Source: Solimonas sp040754295 (GTDB lineage Bacteria > Pseudomonadota > Gammaproteobacteria > Nevskiales > Nevskiaceae). From it: DNA of 64,000 nt. A program made the translations under genes and the position numbers. This document shows, in pieces, positions 53,936 to 60,263 of the stretch (positions are counted from its first letter, which is position 1; each line of letters begins with the position of its first letter). The stretch spans positions 62,001 to 126,000 of the forward strand of contig JBFMCQ010000002.1 of the NCBI GenBank assembly GCA_040754295.1, read 5' to 3'. Below the pieces are notes generated by a model, which saw only the letters and a program-made list of their open reading frames with translations, was not told where the DNA came from and ran no database searches.

Positions 53936-54726
53936 GCGTCGGGCCGGTGGCGGCGCTCGCGCTGGCCGCGCTGAGCGCCGGCTGTGCCGGCTGGTCGAGC
54001 TGGGAAGACGGCCGCGGCGGCGGCGGCAGCGTCAGGCCGAGCCGGCAGGTCGGTGCCGACGACTACGTCGTCGCGCGCGGCGACACGGTTTACTCGATCG
54101 CATTTCGCCACAGTCTCGACTACCGCGAGCTGGCGCAGTGGAACGGTATCGGCTCCGATTATCTGATCCATCCGGGCCAGGTGCTGCGGCTCAAGCCCAC
54201 GGATGCTGCACAGACAGTGCCGCGCAGCGGGCGGCCGGCAGCGCCGGCGCGGCCGCCGGCGGTCGCCACGGCGCCGCCGGTCACGACCGGCTCTGCTCCC
54301 GCGGCCAGTGCGTCACGCGGCGCAGCGGAAGCGGTCGCGGCCGGCTACGAATGGGTGTGGCCGACATCGGGCAGCATCGTGCGCGACTTCGGCGACGGCG
54401 GCAGCCGCGGCGTCGACTTCGCCGGGCGCGACGGTCAGCCGGTGTTCGCCGCTGCGCCGGGCCGCGTCGTCTACAGCGGCAACGCGCTGAAAGGTTACGG
54501 CGAGCTGATCATCATCAAGCACGACGAGGTGTATCTGTCGGCCTACGGCTATAACCGCTCGCGTCACGTAAAGGAAGGCGACGTCGTTACCGCCGGCCAG
54601 CCGATCGCCGAGATGGGGCGAGGCCCGGAGAACAAGCCGCTGCTGCACTTCGAGATTCGTCGCAAAGGTAAACCGATCGATCCCGCCACCAAGCTGCCGG
54701 CCGGTTCGACGGCGCGCACCGACTAG
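53923..54726 (+). CDS. nlpD: NlpD-like LysM/LytM lipoprotein
   Basis: Outer-membrane lipoprotein that activates the amidase AmiC at division. The 267-residue protein has a signal peptide with lipobox L-S-A-G-C (about 15-19), a LysM domain (about 45-90, VVARGDTVYSIAFRHSL), a Pro/Ala/Ser linker and a degenerate LytM (M23) domain (about 138-262). The catalytic His-x-Gly-x-Asp is GVDFAG here and the His-x-His is LLHFEI, so no hydrolase activity is expected, as for NlpD and EnvC. GTG 53923, overlapping yqaA, is the proposed start. In many relatives rpoS follows; it does not here. Confidence 0.92.
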   Translation: MARLSVGPVAALALAALSAGCAGWSSWEDGRGGGGSVRPSRQVGADDYVVARGDTVYSIAFRHSLDYRELAQWNGIGSDYLIHPGQVLRLKPTDAAQTVPRSGRPAAPARPPAVATAPPVTTGSAPAASASRGAAEAVAAGYEWVWPTSGSIVRDFGDGGSRGVDFAGRDGQPVFAAAPGRVVYSGNALKGYGELIIIKHDEVYLSAYGYNRSRHVKEGDVVTAGQPIAEMGRGPENKPLLHFEIRRKGKPIDPATKLPAGSTARTD

Positions 54727-54809
54727 CCGCCGAGCGCGTGTCAATCGGGATCACTACCCAGTTTCGTGACGCGGCCTTTCAAGGCGATACGCGCCGCAAA
54801 CAGCGTTTG

Positions 54810-54838
54810 TTGACGCTCGAAAACCCGCTTGTTATAAA
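54810..54838 (+). promoter_or_regulatory. Sigma-70 promoter upstream of HU gene
   Basis: TTGACG (54810-54815), a 17-bp spacer and TATAAA (54833-54838) give a near-consensus promoter, followed by GCGCCGC. The 313 bp between nlpD and the HU gene hold no other gene. Transcription from here would give a leader of about 195 nt before the ATG, and could continue into the two tRNAs. Confidence 0.75.
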
Positions 54839-55039
54839 GCGCCGCAACCCACATGCCGACATAGCTTTGCGGCCGTTCGCCTGCACGAACGCAGCCGCAG
54901 GGTCAGCATGAATAGAAGCGGCATGCAGCACGTCGCACGCGGGGTAGCAGAGTTACGTCACACGCAGTCCAACGCCGGTACTCCAATACGCCTAGGGTTG
55001 TCATCCGGTTCGTAGCCACTTACTGAGGGGACGCTATTG

Positions 55040-55312
55040 ATGAACAAGACTGACTTGATTAACGCGATCGCCGACAAGTCCGAGCTGTCGAAAGCGGACG
55101 CAGGTCGTGCGGTCGACGCCTTCTTCGAGGTCGTCGGCAAAGCGCTCAAGAAGAAGGACAAGGTTTCGCTCGTGGGCTTCGGCACGTTCATGGTGCGCGA
55201 GCGCGCCGCGCGTCAGGGACGCAACCCCAAGACCGGTGTACCGATCAAGATCAAGGCGAGCAAAACGCCCGCTTTCAAGGCTGGCAAGGCCCTCAAGGAC
55301 ATGATAAAGTAA
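55040..55312 (+). CDS. hupB: DNA-binding protein HU
   Basis: 90-residue nucleoid protein. MNKTDLINAIADKSELSKADAGRAV, the GFGTFMVRERAAR turn and the DNA-binding arm RQGRNPKTGVPIKIKASKTPAFKAGKALK are typical of HU-beta. ATG 55040 has GAGGGG 9 nt upstream. In many gammaproteobacteria hupB lies between lon and tRNA-Val/tRNA-Asp/ppiD; here the tRNAs follow but lon and ppiD are not present. Confidence 0.95.
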   Translation: MNKTDLINAIADKSELSKADAGRAVDAFFEVVGKALKKKDKVSLVGFGTFMVRERAARQGRNPKTGVPIKIKASKTPAFKAGKALKDMIK

Positions 55313-55368
55313 GCGTCTTTGCTGGTCCCGGGGTCGCGTGGAAGACTCGGCACCGCCGATGACAATCA

Positions 55369-55444
55369 GGGTGCTTAGCTCAGCGGGTAGAGCGTCGCCC
55401 TTACAAGGCGAATGTCGGCGGTTCGAGCCCGTCAGCACCCACCA
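55369..55444 (+). tRNA. tRNA-Val (anticodon TAC)
   Basis: 76-nt cloverleaf with encoded CCA. Acceptor arms GGGTGCT and AGCACCC, anticodon stem TCGCC/GGCGA with loop CTTACAA (anticodon UAC, codon GUA), T arm CGGCGGTTCGAGCCCGT. It is followed 59 nt later by tRNA-Asp. Confidence 0.95.
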
Positions 55445-55503
55445 AAGTTTCTGGAAACCGCGGCATGGATGCCGCGTGCCGTCATCAGGGATGTAGATAC
55501 AGC

Positions 55504-55580
55504 GGAGCGGTAGTTCAGTTGGTTAGAATACCGGCCTGTCACGCCGGGGGTCGCGGGTTCGAGCCCCGTCCGCTCCGCCA
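55504..55580 (+). tRNA. tRNA-Asp (anticodon GTC)
   Basis: 77-nt cloverleaf with encoded CCA. Acceptor arms GGAGCGG and CCGCTCC, discriminator G, anticodon stem CCGGC/GCCGG with loop CTGTCAC (anticodon GUC). It is followed 12 nt later by an intrinsic terminator. Confidence 0.95.
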
Positions 55581-55592
55581 CGAACTGTAAAT

Positions 55593-55622
55593 GAAGGGCG
55601 CCCTCGCGGCGCTCTTCGTTTT
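55593..55622 (+). terminator. Rho-independent terminator after tRNA-Asp
   Basis: GAAGGGCGCC-CTCGC-GGCGCTCTTC forms a 10-bp stem with one G-U pair and a 5-nt loop, followed by GTTTT. It probably ends the hupB-tRNA transcript. Confidence 0.7.
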
Positions 55623-55833
55623 GCTGCGCCCGCTGTTCGGCGCGCTCCACCGGCGACAGCTCCTGGAGCGCACCGCCAGCCCCCGTAGACCAGACGCAAT
55701 CGCCGCGCCGCGCCCGGCCGTCCACCGATCCTCATCGGCCGCTTGATGGCTGCGCTGCTCGCGCAGCAGTGGGCAGCGCGCCTCGCGCTGCTGGCGCCGG
55801 TGCTATTGACGCCGGCACCGCACCGGGGCATAA

Positions 55834-56203
55834 ACGGGCACAGCGGAATCGAACATCGCGGCGTTCGCGCCCTGGCTCGTCGGCGGCGCGCTCCGGCGCA
55901 ATTCCCTTCGAGCGTGCATACAGCTACGCGTTCTACGGCGTCGCGCCGGGTTGGCAGACGCAGCCGTAGGATCCGAACGAATCGGGACGCGGGGGACCGT
56001 ATTCTGTCGGCGGATGTCTGACTTCCGCCGCGGTCGTCCGCGAGGGTGCGAGTGCGCGCGATCCCCACGCAGCGCTGCGGCGTGATCCCGACCGCAGCGG
56101 CCGGGCGACCGACAACGAGGAGACGGAGGAGATGATGCATCTGATCTGCACTTGGCCGCGGCCGATCGAGCACCGCGACGACGAGGCGCGCGGCCGTGGG
56201 TGA
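55834..56203 (+). pseudogene. Possible decayed coding remnant
   Basis: The 615 bp between tRNA-Asp and the DUF3450 gene hold no convincing intact gene. One frame from 55834 reads TGTAESNIAAFAPWLVGGAL. A second frame, entered near 55892, reads SGAIPFERAYSYAFYGVAPGWQTQP, then TAG at 55967-55969, then DPNESGRGGPYSVGG and on to TGA 56201-56203. The protein-like text on both sides of the stop and the frame change suggest one broken gene. I do not recognise the family, and the pattern could be chance in GC-rich DNA. Nothing was recognised in 55623-55833. Confidence 0.3.
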
Positions 56204-56993
56204 GCGCATCCATGTACCGGCGGCGCGCGCCGGCGGCCTCATGCTGCTGTGCGCCGCCGTCTTCGCGCCGGCGCTCGCGTTCGCCCAGTCCGATCCGGTC
56301 GAGCGTGCGATCGGTACGGTGGAACAGACGCAGCGCGCCGCGGTGCAATCGCAGCAGCGCGTCGACCGGCTGGACGATCAGACGCGGCAGATGCTCGAGC
56401 GCTATCGCGCCGCGCTGTGGCAGGCGCAGCAGCTCGAGGTCTACACCGCGCAGATCGAGGAGCTGGCGCAGGCACAGGCCGGCGACCGCGAGTCGCTGAG
56501 CCGGCAGCTCGAGGAGATGGAGCGCGTCGAGCGCGAGCTGCTGCCGCTGATGCTGCGCATGATCGAGAGCCTGGAGTCTTTCGTCGAGCTCGATCTGCCG
56601 TTCCTGCAGCAGGAGCGCCGCGGACGCGTCGCCGAGCTGCGGCGGATGATGGCCGACCCGGAAGTGGGAACCGCCGACCGGTTCCGCCGCATCCTCGACG
56701 CCTATCGCATCGAGATGGAGTACGGCAACGGCTTCGGCGCCGAGCGCGTGGAGATCGAAGGCCGCCTGATGGATCAATTGCGCATCGGCCGCACCGCGCT
56801 GTTCGCCGTTGCGCTCGACGCCGATTCGGCGCTGCGCTGGAACGCGCAGCGCGCGGGCTGGGATCCGCTGGATGCTCGCTACGTCGCACCGCTGCGCGAG
56901 GGGCTCAAGATCGCGCGCGAGACCGCGGCGCCGAGCCTGCTGGTGCTGCCGATGCCGACGGCGACTGCCGTGAATGCGGGAACTGCGCCATGA
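56196..56993 (+). CDS. DUF3450 periplasmic protein of TonB2-type cluster
   Basis: 265-residue exported protein. The signal peptide spans about 1-31 (ending A-F-A). A long helical region rich in Gln, Glu and Arg (about 35-130, coiled coil) is followed by a compact domain with FRRILDAYRIEMEYGNGFGAERVEI and ALDADSALRWNAQRAGWDPLD. This is the DUF3450 pattern, a family regularly found directly upstream of TtpC in Vibrio TonB2 operons. Start GTG 56196; ATG 56241 would shorten the signal peptide. The stop overlaps the next gene (ATGA), so it heads the coupled operon. Confidence 0.85.
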   Translation: MGERIHVPAARAGGLMLLCAAVFAPALAFAQSDPVERAIGTVEQTQRAAVQSQQRVDRLDDQTRQMLERYRAALWQAQQLEVYTAQIEELAQAQAGDRESLSRQLEEMERVERELLPLMLRMIESLESFVELDLPFLQQERRGRVAELRRMMADPEVGTADRFRRILDAYRIEMEYGNGFGAERVEIEGRLMDQLRIGRTALFAVALDADSALRWNAQRAGWDPLDARYVAPLREGLKIARETAAPSLLVLPMPTATAVNAGTAP

Positions 56994-58339
56994 AGCGCGG
57001 GATCGTCGCCATCGCAATGCTCGGCGCATGCGCATGCGCACGGGCGCAGGGTACCGGGCTCGACAAGCTGCTCGAGCAGGTTCGCGAGAGCCAGTCGCAG
57101 TCCGCCCGCATCAACCAGGAACGCGAGCAGCGTTTTCTGCGCAACAAGAACGAGCAGGCGCAGCTGCTGCAGGAGGCCGAGCGGGATCTCGCCGCGGCCA
57201 AGGCGCGGGCCGACGCGGCGCGCAGCCGTTTCGACGCGCGGCAGCGCGAGATCGCCGCGCTGAAAGCGCAGCTGCAGCAGCGCGCCGGTGATTACATCCA
57301 GGTCAACGCCGCCGTGCGCCAGCTCGCCGGCGAGTTTCGCGCGGCTGCCGCCGATTCGCTGGTCACTGCGCAGTTTCCAGAGCGCATGGCGTTCCTGGAA
57401 ACGCTTGCGGCGAGTCGCGATCTGCCCAGCGTCGCGGAGCTCGAGGAGCTATGGTTCACGCTGCAGCAACAGATGACCGAGGGCGGCAAGGTCGTCTCGT
57501 TTCCCGCCGAGATCGTCGACGAGGAGGGCGTGCGGAAGAATGCCGAGGTGACCCGCGTCGGCACGTTCACCGCGTTCGCCGACGGCCGCTACCTGGCGGT
57601 TACGGGCAATGGCACGCAGCTGATGGCCTTGCCGCGCCAGCCGGCGTGGCGCCTGCGCAACGTCGCCGCCGAGTTCGAGGAGAGCGACGAGCCGGTGGCG
57701 CCTGCGCTGGTCGATCCGTCGCGCGGCAGTCTGCTGCTGATCGAGGGCGAACGGCCGACGCTCGCCGAGCGCATCCGTCAAGGCGGCCTGGTCGGCTACG
57801 TGATCATCGCGATCGGCGTCGTCGGTCTGCTGCTGGCGCTGGGGCAGATGGCGTATCTGGAGGTCGTCGGCCGGCGCGTGCGCGCGCAGCTCAAGAACCT
57901 GAATCTGCCGCGCGCCGACAATCCGCTCGGCCGCGTGCTGCGCGTCTTCGGCGAGGATCCGGCCCAGCACGGTGACGATCCCGAACTGCTCGAGCTGCGT
58001 CTGTCCGAAGCGGTGCTGCGCGAGATGCCGCCGCTGGAGCGCGCGCAGTCGATCCTGCGCCTGTTCGCCGCGGCGGCGCCGCTGCTCGGGCTGCTGGGCA
58101 CCGTGACCGGCATGATCGTGACGTTCCAGACGATCACCGTGTTCGGCACCGGCGATCCCAAGCTGATGGCGGACGGCATCTCGCAGGCGCTGGTCACGAC
58201 CGTCGAAGGCCTTACCGTCGCCGTGCCGCTGCTGTTCATCAACGCGCTGCTCGTGACCCGCTCCCGTGCACTGGTGCAGATTCTCGACGAGCAGTCGGCA
58301 GGGCTGCTGGCGCAGCGCCTGGAGTCGCAGCGTGCTTGA
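56990..58339 (+). CDS. TtpC-like long ExbB/TolQ-family proton-channel protein
   Basis: 449-residue member of the MotA/TolQ/ExbB superfamily with an N-terminal periplasmic extension. Signal peptide about 1-19, coiled coil about 20-110 (Gln/Glu/Arg-rich), a globular part to about 255, a membrane helix (about 263-285, GYVIIAIGVVGLLLALGQMAYL), then the channel domain with FAAAAPLLGLLGTVTGMIVTF and VTTVEGLTVAVPLLFINALL. This layout is that of TtpC, the extra ExbB-like subunit of Vibrio TonB2 systems. Start and stop both overlap neighbours. Confidence 0.9.
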   Translation: MKRGIVAIAMLGACACARAQGTGLDKLLEQVRESQSQSARINQEREQRFLRNKNEQAQLLQEAERDLAAAKARADAARSRFDARQREIAALKAQLQQRAGDYIQVNAAVRQLAGEFRAAAADSLVTAQFPERMAFLETLAASRDLPSVAELEELWFTLQQQMTEGGKVVSFPAEIVDEEGVRKNAEVTRVGTFTAFADGRYLAVTGNGTQLMALPRQPAWRLRNVAAEFEESDEPVAPALVDPSRGSLLLIEGERPTLAERIRQGGLVGYVIIAIGVVGLLLALGQMAYLEVVGRRVRAQLKNLNLPRADNPLGRVLRVFGEDPAQHGDDPELLELRLSEAVLREMPPLERAQSILRLFAAAAPLLGLLGTVTGMIVTFQTITVFGTGDPKLMADGISQALVTTVEGLTVAVPLLFINALLVTRSRALVQILDEQSAGLLAQRLESQRA

Positions 58340-58871
58340 CGCACTCCTGCAGGTCGTGCTGTGGCCGCTGCAGCCGGTGCAGCAGTTCATGGCCGCCGGC
58401 GGCTTCGTGCTGTGGTGGATCTTCATCGCAGCCGTGGCGCTGTGGACGCTGATCCTCGAGCGCTACTGGTATTTCCGGCGCGTGTGGCCGCGCCGGCGCA
58501 GCGACGCGCGCAACGTCTGGCTCGCGCGCGGCGAGCGCCGCTCGTGGACCGCGCGGCGCATCCGTGAGGCGCTGATCTCGCAGCAGGCGGCGTCCATGAG
58601 CATGACGCTGCCGCTGATCCAGGTGCTGATCTCGCTGTGCCCGCTGCTCGGTCTGCTCGGCACCGTCACCGGCATGATCGAGGTGTTCGACGTGATGGCG
58701 CTCAAGGGCACCTCGGACGCGCGGGCGATGGCCGCCGGCGTCTCCCGGGCGACGATTCCGACGATGGCCGGCATGGTGGTCGGCCTGTCGGGATTGCTGT
58801 CGATCAACCGCTTCCGCCAGCGCGTGAAGGTCGAAACGGAGCGGCTCGGCGACGAGCTGGCGTACACATGA
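58332..58871 (+). CDS. ExbB/TolQ-family biopolymer transport protein
   Basis: 179-residue inner-membrane protein with three helices (about 20-40, 95-115, 140-160). The channel motif ISLCPLLGLLGTVTGMIEVF and SRATIPTMAGMVVGLSGLLSINRF are typical of ExbB2. It forms the proton channel with ExbD to energise TonB. GTG 58332 overlaps the end of the TtpC-like gene by 8 nt. Confidence 0.92.
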   Translation: MLDALLQVVLWPLQPVQQFMAAGGFVLWWIFIAAVALWTLILERYWYFRRVWPRRRSDARNVWLARGERRSWTARRIREALISQQAASMSMTLPLIQVLISLCPLLGLLGTVTGMIEVFDVMALKGTSDARAMAAGVSRATIPTMAGMVVGLSGLLSINRFRQRVKVETERLGDELAYT

Positions 58872-59272
58872 AAGTCCGCCGTCACGCGATCCCGCCGGAA
58901 GACACCGGCATCGATCTCACGCCGATGCTCGACGTGATCTTCATCATGCTGATCTTCTTCATCGTCACGACGACATTCGTGCGCGAAGCCGGCATCAAGG
59001 TCAACCGGCCCGCGGCGGAGACCGCGGTGAAGCAGGAGCAGAGCAACATCCTCGTGGCGATCTCGCCGGAGGGTGAGATCTGGATCGACCGCCAGCGCGT
59101 CGACATCCGCGAGCTGCGCGGGCTGATCCAGAAGCTCAAATCCGAGAACCCCGAAGCCGCGGTGATCATCCAGGCCGACCGCGATGCGCGCGCCGGCCTG
59201 CTGGTCCAGGCGATGGACCAGGCGCGGCTCGCCGGCGTGCGCGACGTCGCGGTCGCGGCGGAGCAGCCGTGA
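58868..59272 (+). CDS. ExbD/TolR-family biopolymer transport protein
   Basis: 134-residue protein with one membrane helix (about 17-39) carrying the essential Asp in LTPMLDVIFIMLIFFIV. The periplasmic domain has the usual IWIDRQRVDIRELRGLIQKL and VIIQADRDARAGLLVQAMDQARLAGV. It is complete and probably the active ExbD partner in this operon. ATGA overlap upstream, GTGA overlap downstream. Confidence 0.93.
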   Translation: MKVRRHAIPPEDTGIDLTPMLDVIFIMLIFFIVTTTFVREAGIKVNRPAAETAVKQEQSNILVAISPEGEIWIDRQRVDIRELRGLIQKLKSENPEAAVIIQADRDARAGLLVQAMDQARLAGVRDVAVAAEQP

Positions 59273-59574
59273 CCGCCCGGCTGGTCGTGTACGCGCTGGC
59301 TCTGGCCGCCGCGCTGGCGTGGACCTGGTGGCGCACGCGCGAGCCGGCGCCGATCGAGATCGTCGTCGTGCGCGAGGGCCTGGTCGCGGTCGGCGGCGAG
59401 ACCCTCGAGCTCTCGCAGCTGGGTCCGCAGATCGCCGCGCGGCTGGAGCGCAGCCCGCGCCCGCGCGTGCTCGTCGCGGTCGACGGCAACGCGCCCAGCG
59501 TCATGCTGATTCCGGTGCTCAACGCGCTGGATGCGAACGGCGTGCACGACGTCGAGGTCGTCACGATTCCCTGA
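59269..59574 (+). CDS. Second, degenerate ExbD-like protein
   Basis: 101-residue protein with one membrane helix (about 3-20, LVVYALALAAALAWTWW) and a periplasmic domain with the ExbD fold pattern (VVVREGLVAVGGETLELSQL, then RVLVAVDGNAPSVMLIPVLNALDANGVHDVEVV). The helix lacks the proton-carrying Asp of ExbD and the L-T-P-M-x-D entry motif, so it cannot conduct protons alone. It may modulate or replace one copy in the ExbD dimer (inference). GTG 59269 overlaps the exbD stop. Confidence 0.75.
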   Translation: MTARLVVYALALAAALAWTWWRTREPAPIEIVVVREGLVAVGGETLELSQLGPQIAARLERSPRPRVLVAVDGNAPSVMLIPVLNALDANGVHDVEVVTIP

Positions 59575-59579
59575 GCTCA

Positions 59580-60263
59580 ATGCGCTGGTACGTCACGCCC
59601 CTTGCCGCCCTGCTGGTCGCGCTCGCCCTGTTCATCCTGATGCAGTGGCTGATCCGGCCGCCGCAGGCGCCCGACGATCTGCGGCGGGTGCTGCCCGAAG
59701 TGGAGGTCGTGCGCCCGCAGCCGGAGCAGCCGGAGCCCGATCTGGCCAGTCCAGACTCGGCGCCACCGCCACCCCCGGCGGCGCCGCCGTCGCTGGCGCG
59801 GCCGGACCTGCCGGCGCTCAAGGTGCCGGCGATGACGGCAGTGCCGCTCGATGCCGGGCCGGTGGCGCTGCCGACTCAGCTCTCCGGCGGCGGTCTCAAG
59901 CTCGGCAGCAGCGGCGCCTTCGGCGGTTTCGCCGGCCGTGGCGGCGGTGGCGGCGGCACGGGCTATGGCACCGGCCAGGGCTTCAAGGGAGAGACGCTCA
60001 TTCCCTTGTCGACTGCGCGCCCGCAGATGCCGGAATGGGCCTGCAAACAGGGCATCCACGGCTGGGTCGAGGTTCTGTTCACGGTGCTGCCGACAGGCAA
60101 GGTCACCAATGTGCGGCTGATCGATGCCGACCCGCGCGGGGTCTTCGAAGCCGCGGCAATCGAAAGCGTGGCCCAGTGGATCTACGCCTCCTATCCGAAA
60201 GCGCGCGAGGTCAAGCAGCGCGTCGAGATGGATCCGGCGGACTGCGCGTACAACTGGCGATGA
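59580..60263 (+). CDS. TonB-family energy transducer
   Basis: 227-residue protein that passes proton-motive energy to outer-membrane receptors. One N-terminal membrane helix (about 6-26), a Pro/Glu-rich periplasmic spacer (about 30-90), a Gly-rich stretch (about 115-135, RGGGGGGTGYGTGQG) and the TonB C-terminal domain (about 140-227, GIHGWVEVLFTVLPTGKVTNV). Two Cys (WACKQ, DCAYNW) may form a disulfide. It is short, like TonB2. It lies 6 nt after the small ExbD-like gene and overlaps the TPR gene (ATGA). Confidence 0.92.
   Translation: MRWYVTPLAALLVALALFILMQWLIRPPQAPDDLRRVLPEVEVVRPQPEQPEPDLASPDSAPPPPPAAPPSLARPDLPALKVPAMTAVPLDAGPVALPTQLSGGGLKLGSSGAFGGFAGRGGGGGGTGYGTGQGFKGETLIPLSTARPQMPEWACKQGIHGWVEVLFTVLPTGKVTNVRLIDADPRGVFEAAAIESVAQWIYASYPKAREVKQRVEMDPADCAYNWR

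Noticed and set aside
55803..57041. A 412-codon minus-strand frame covering the tRNA-downstream region and the DUF3450 gene
   Set aside because: Arg/Gln-rich antisense translation; most of it is opposite a well-supported gene.
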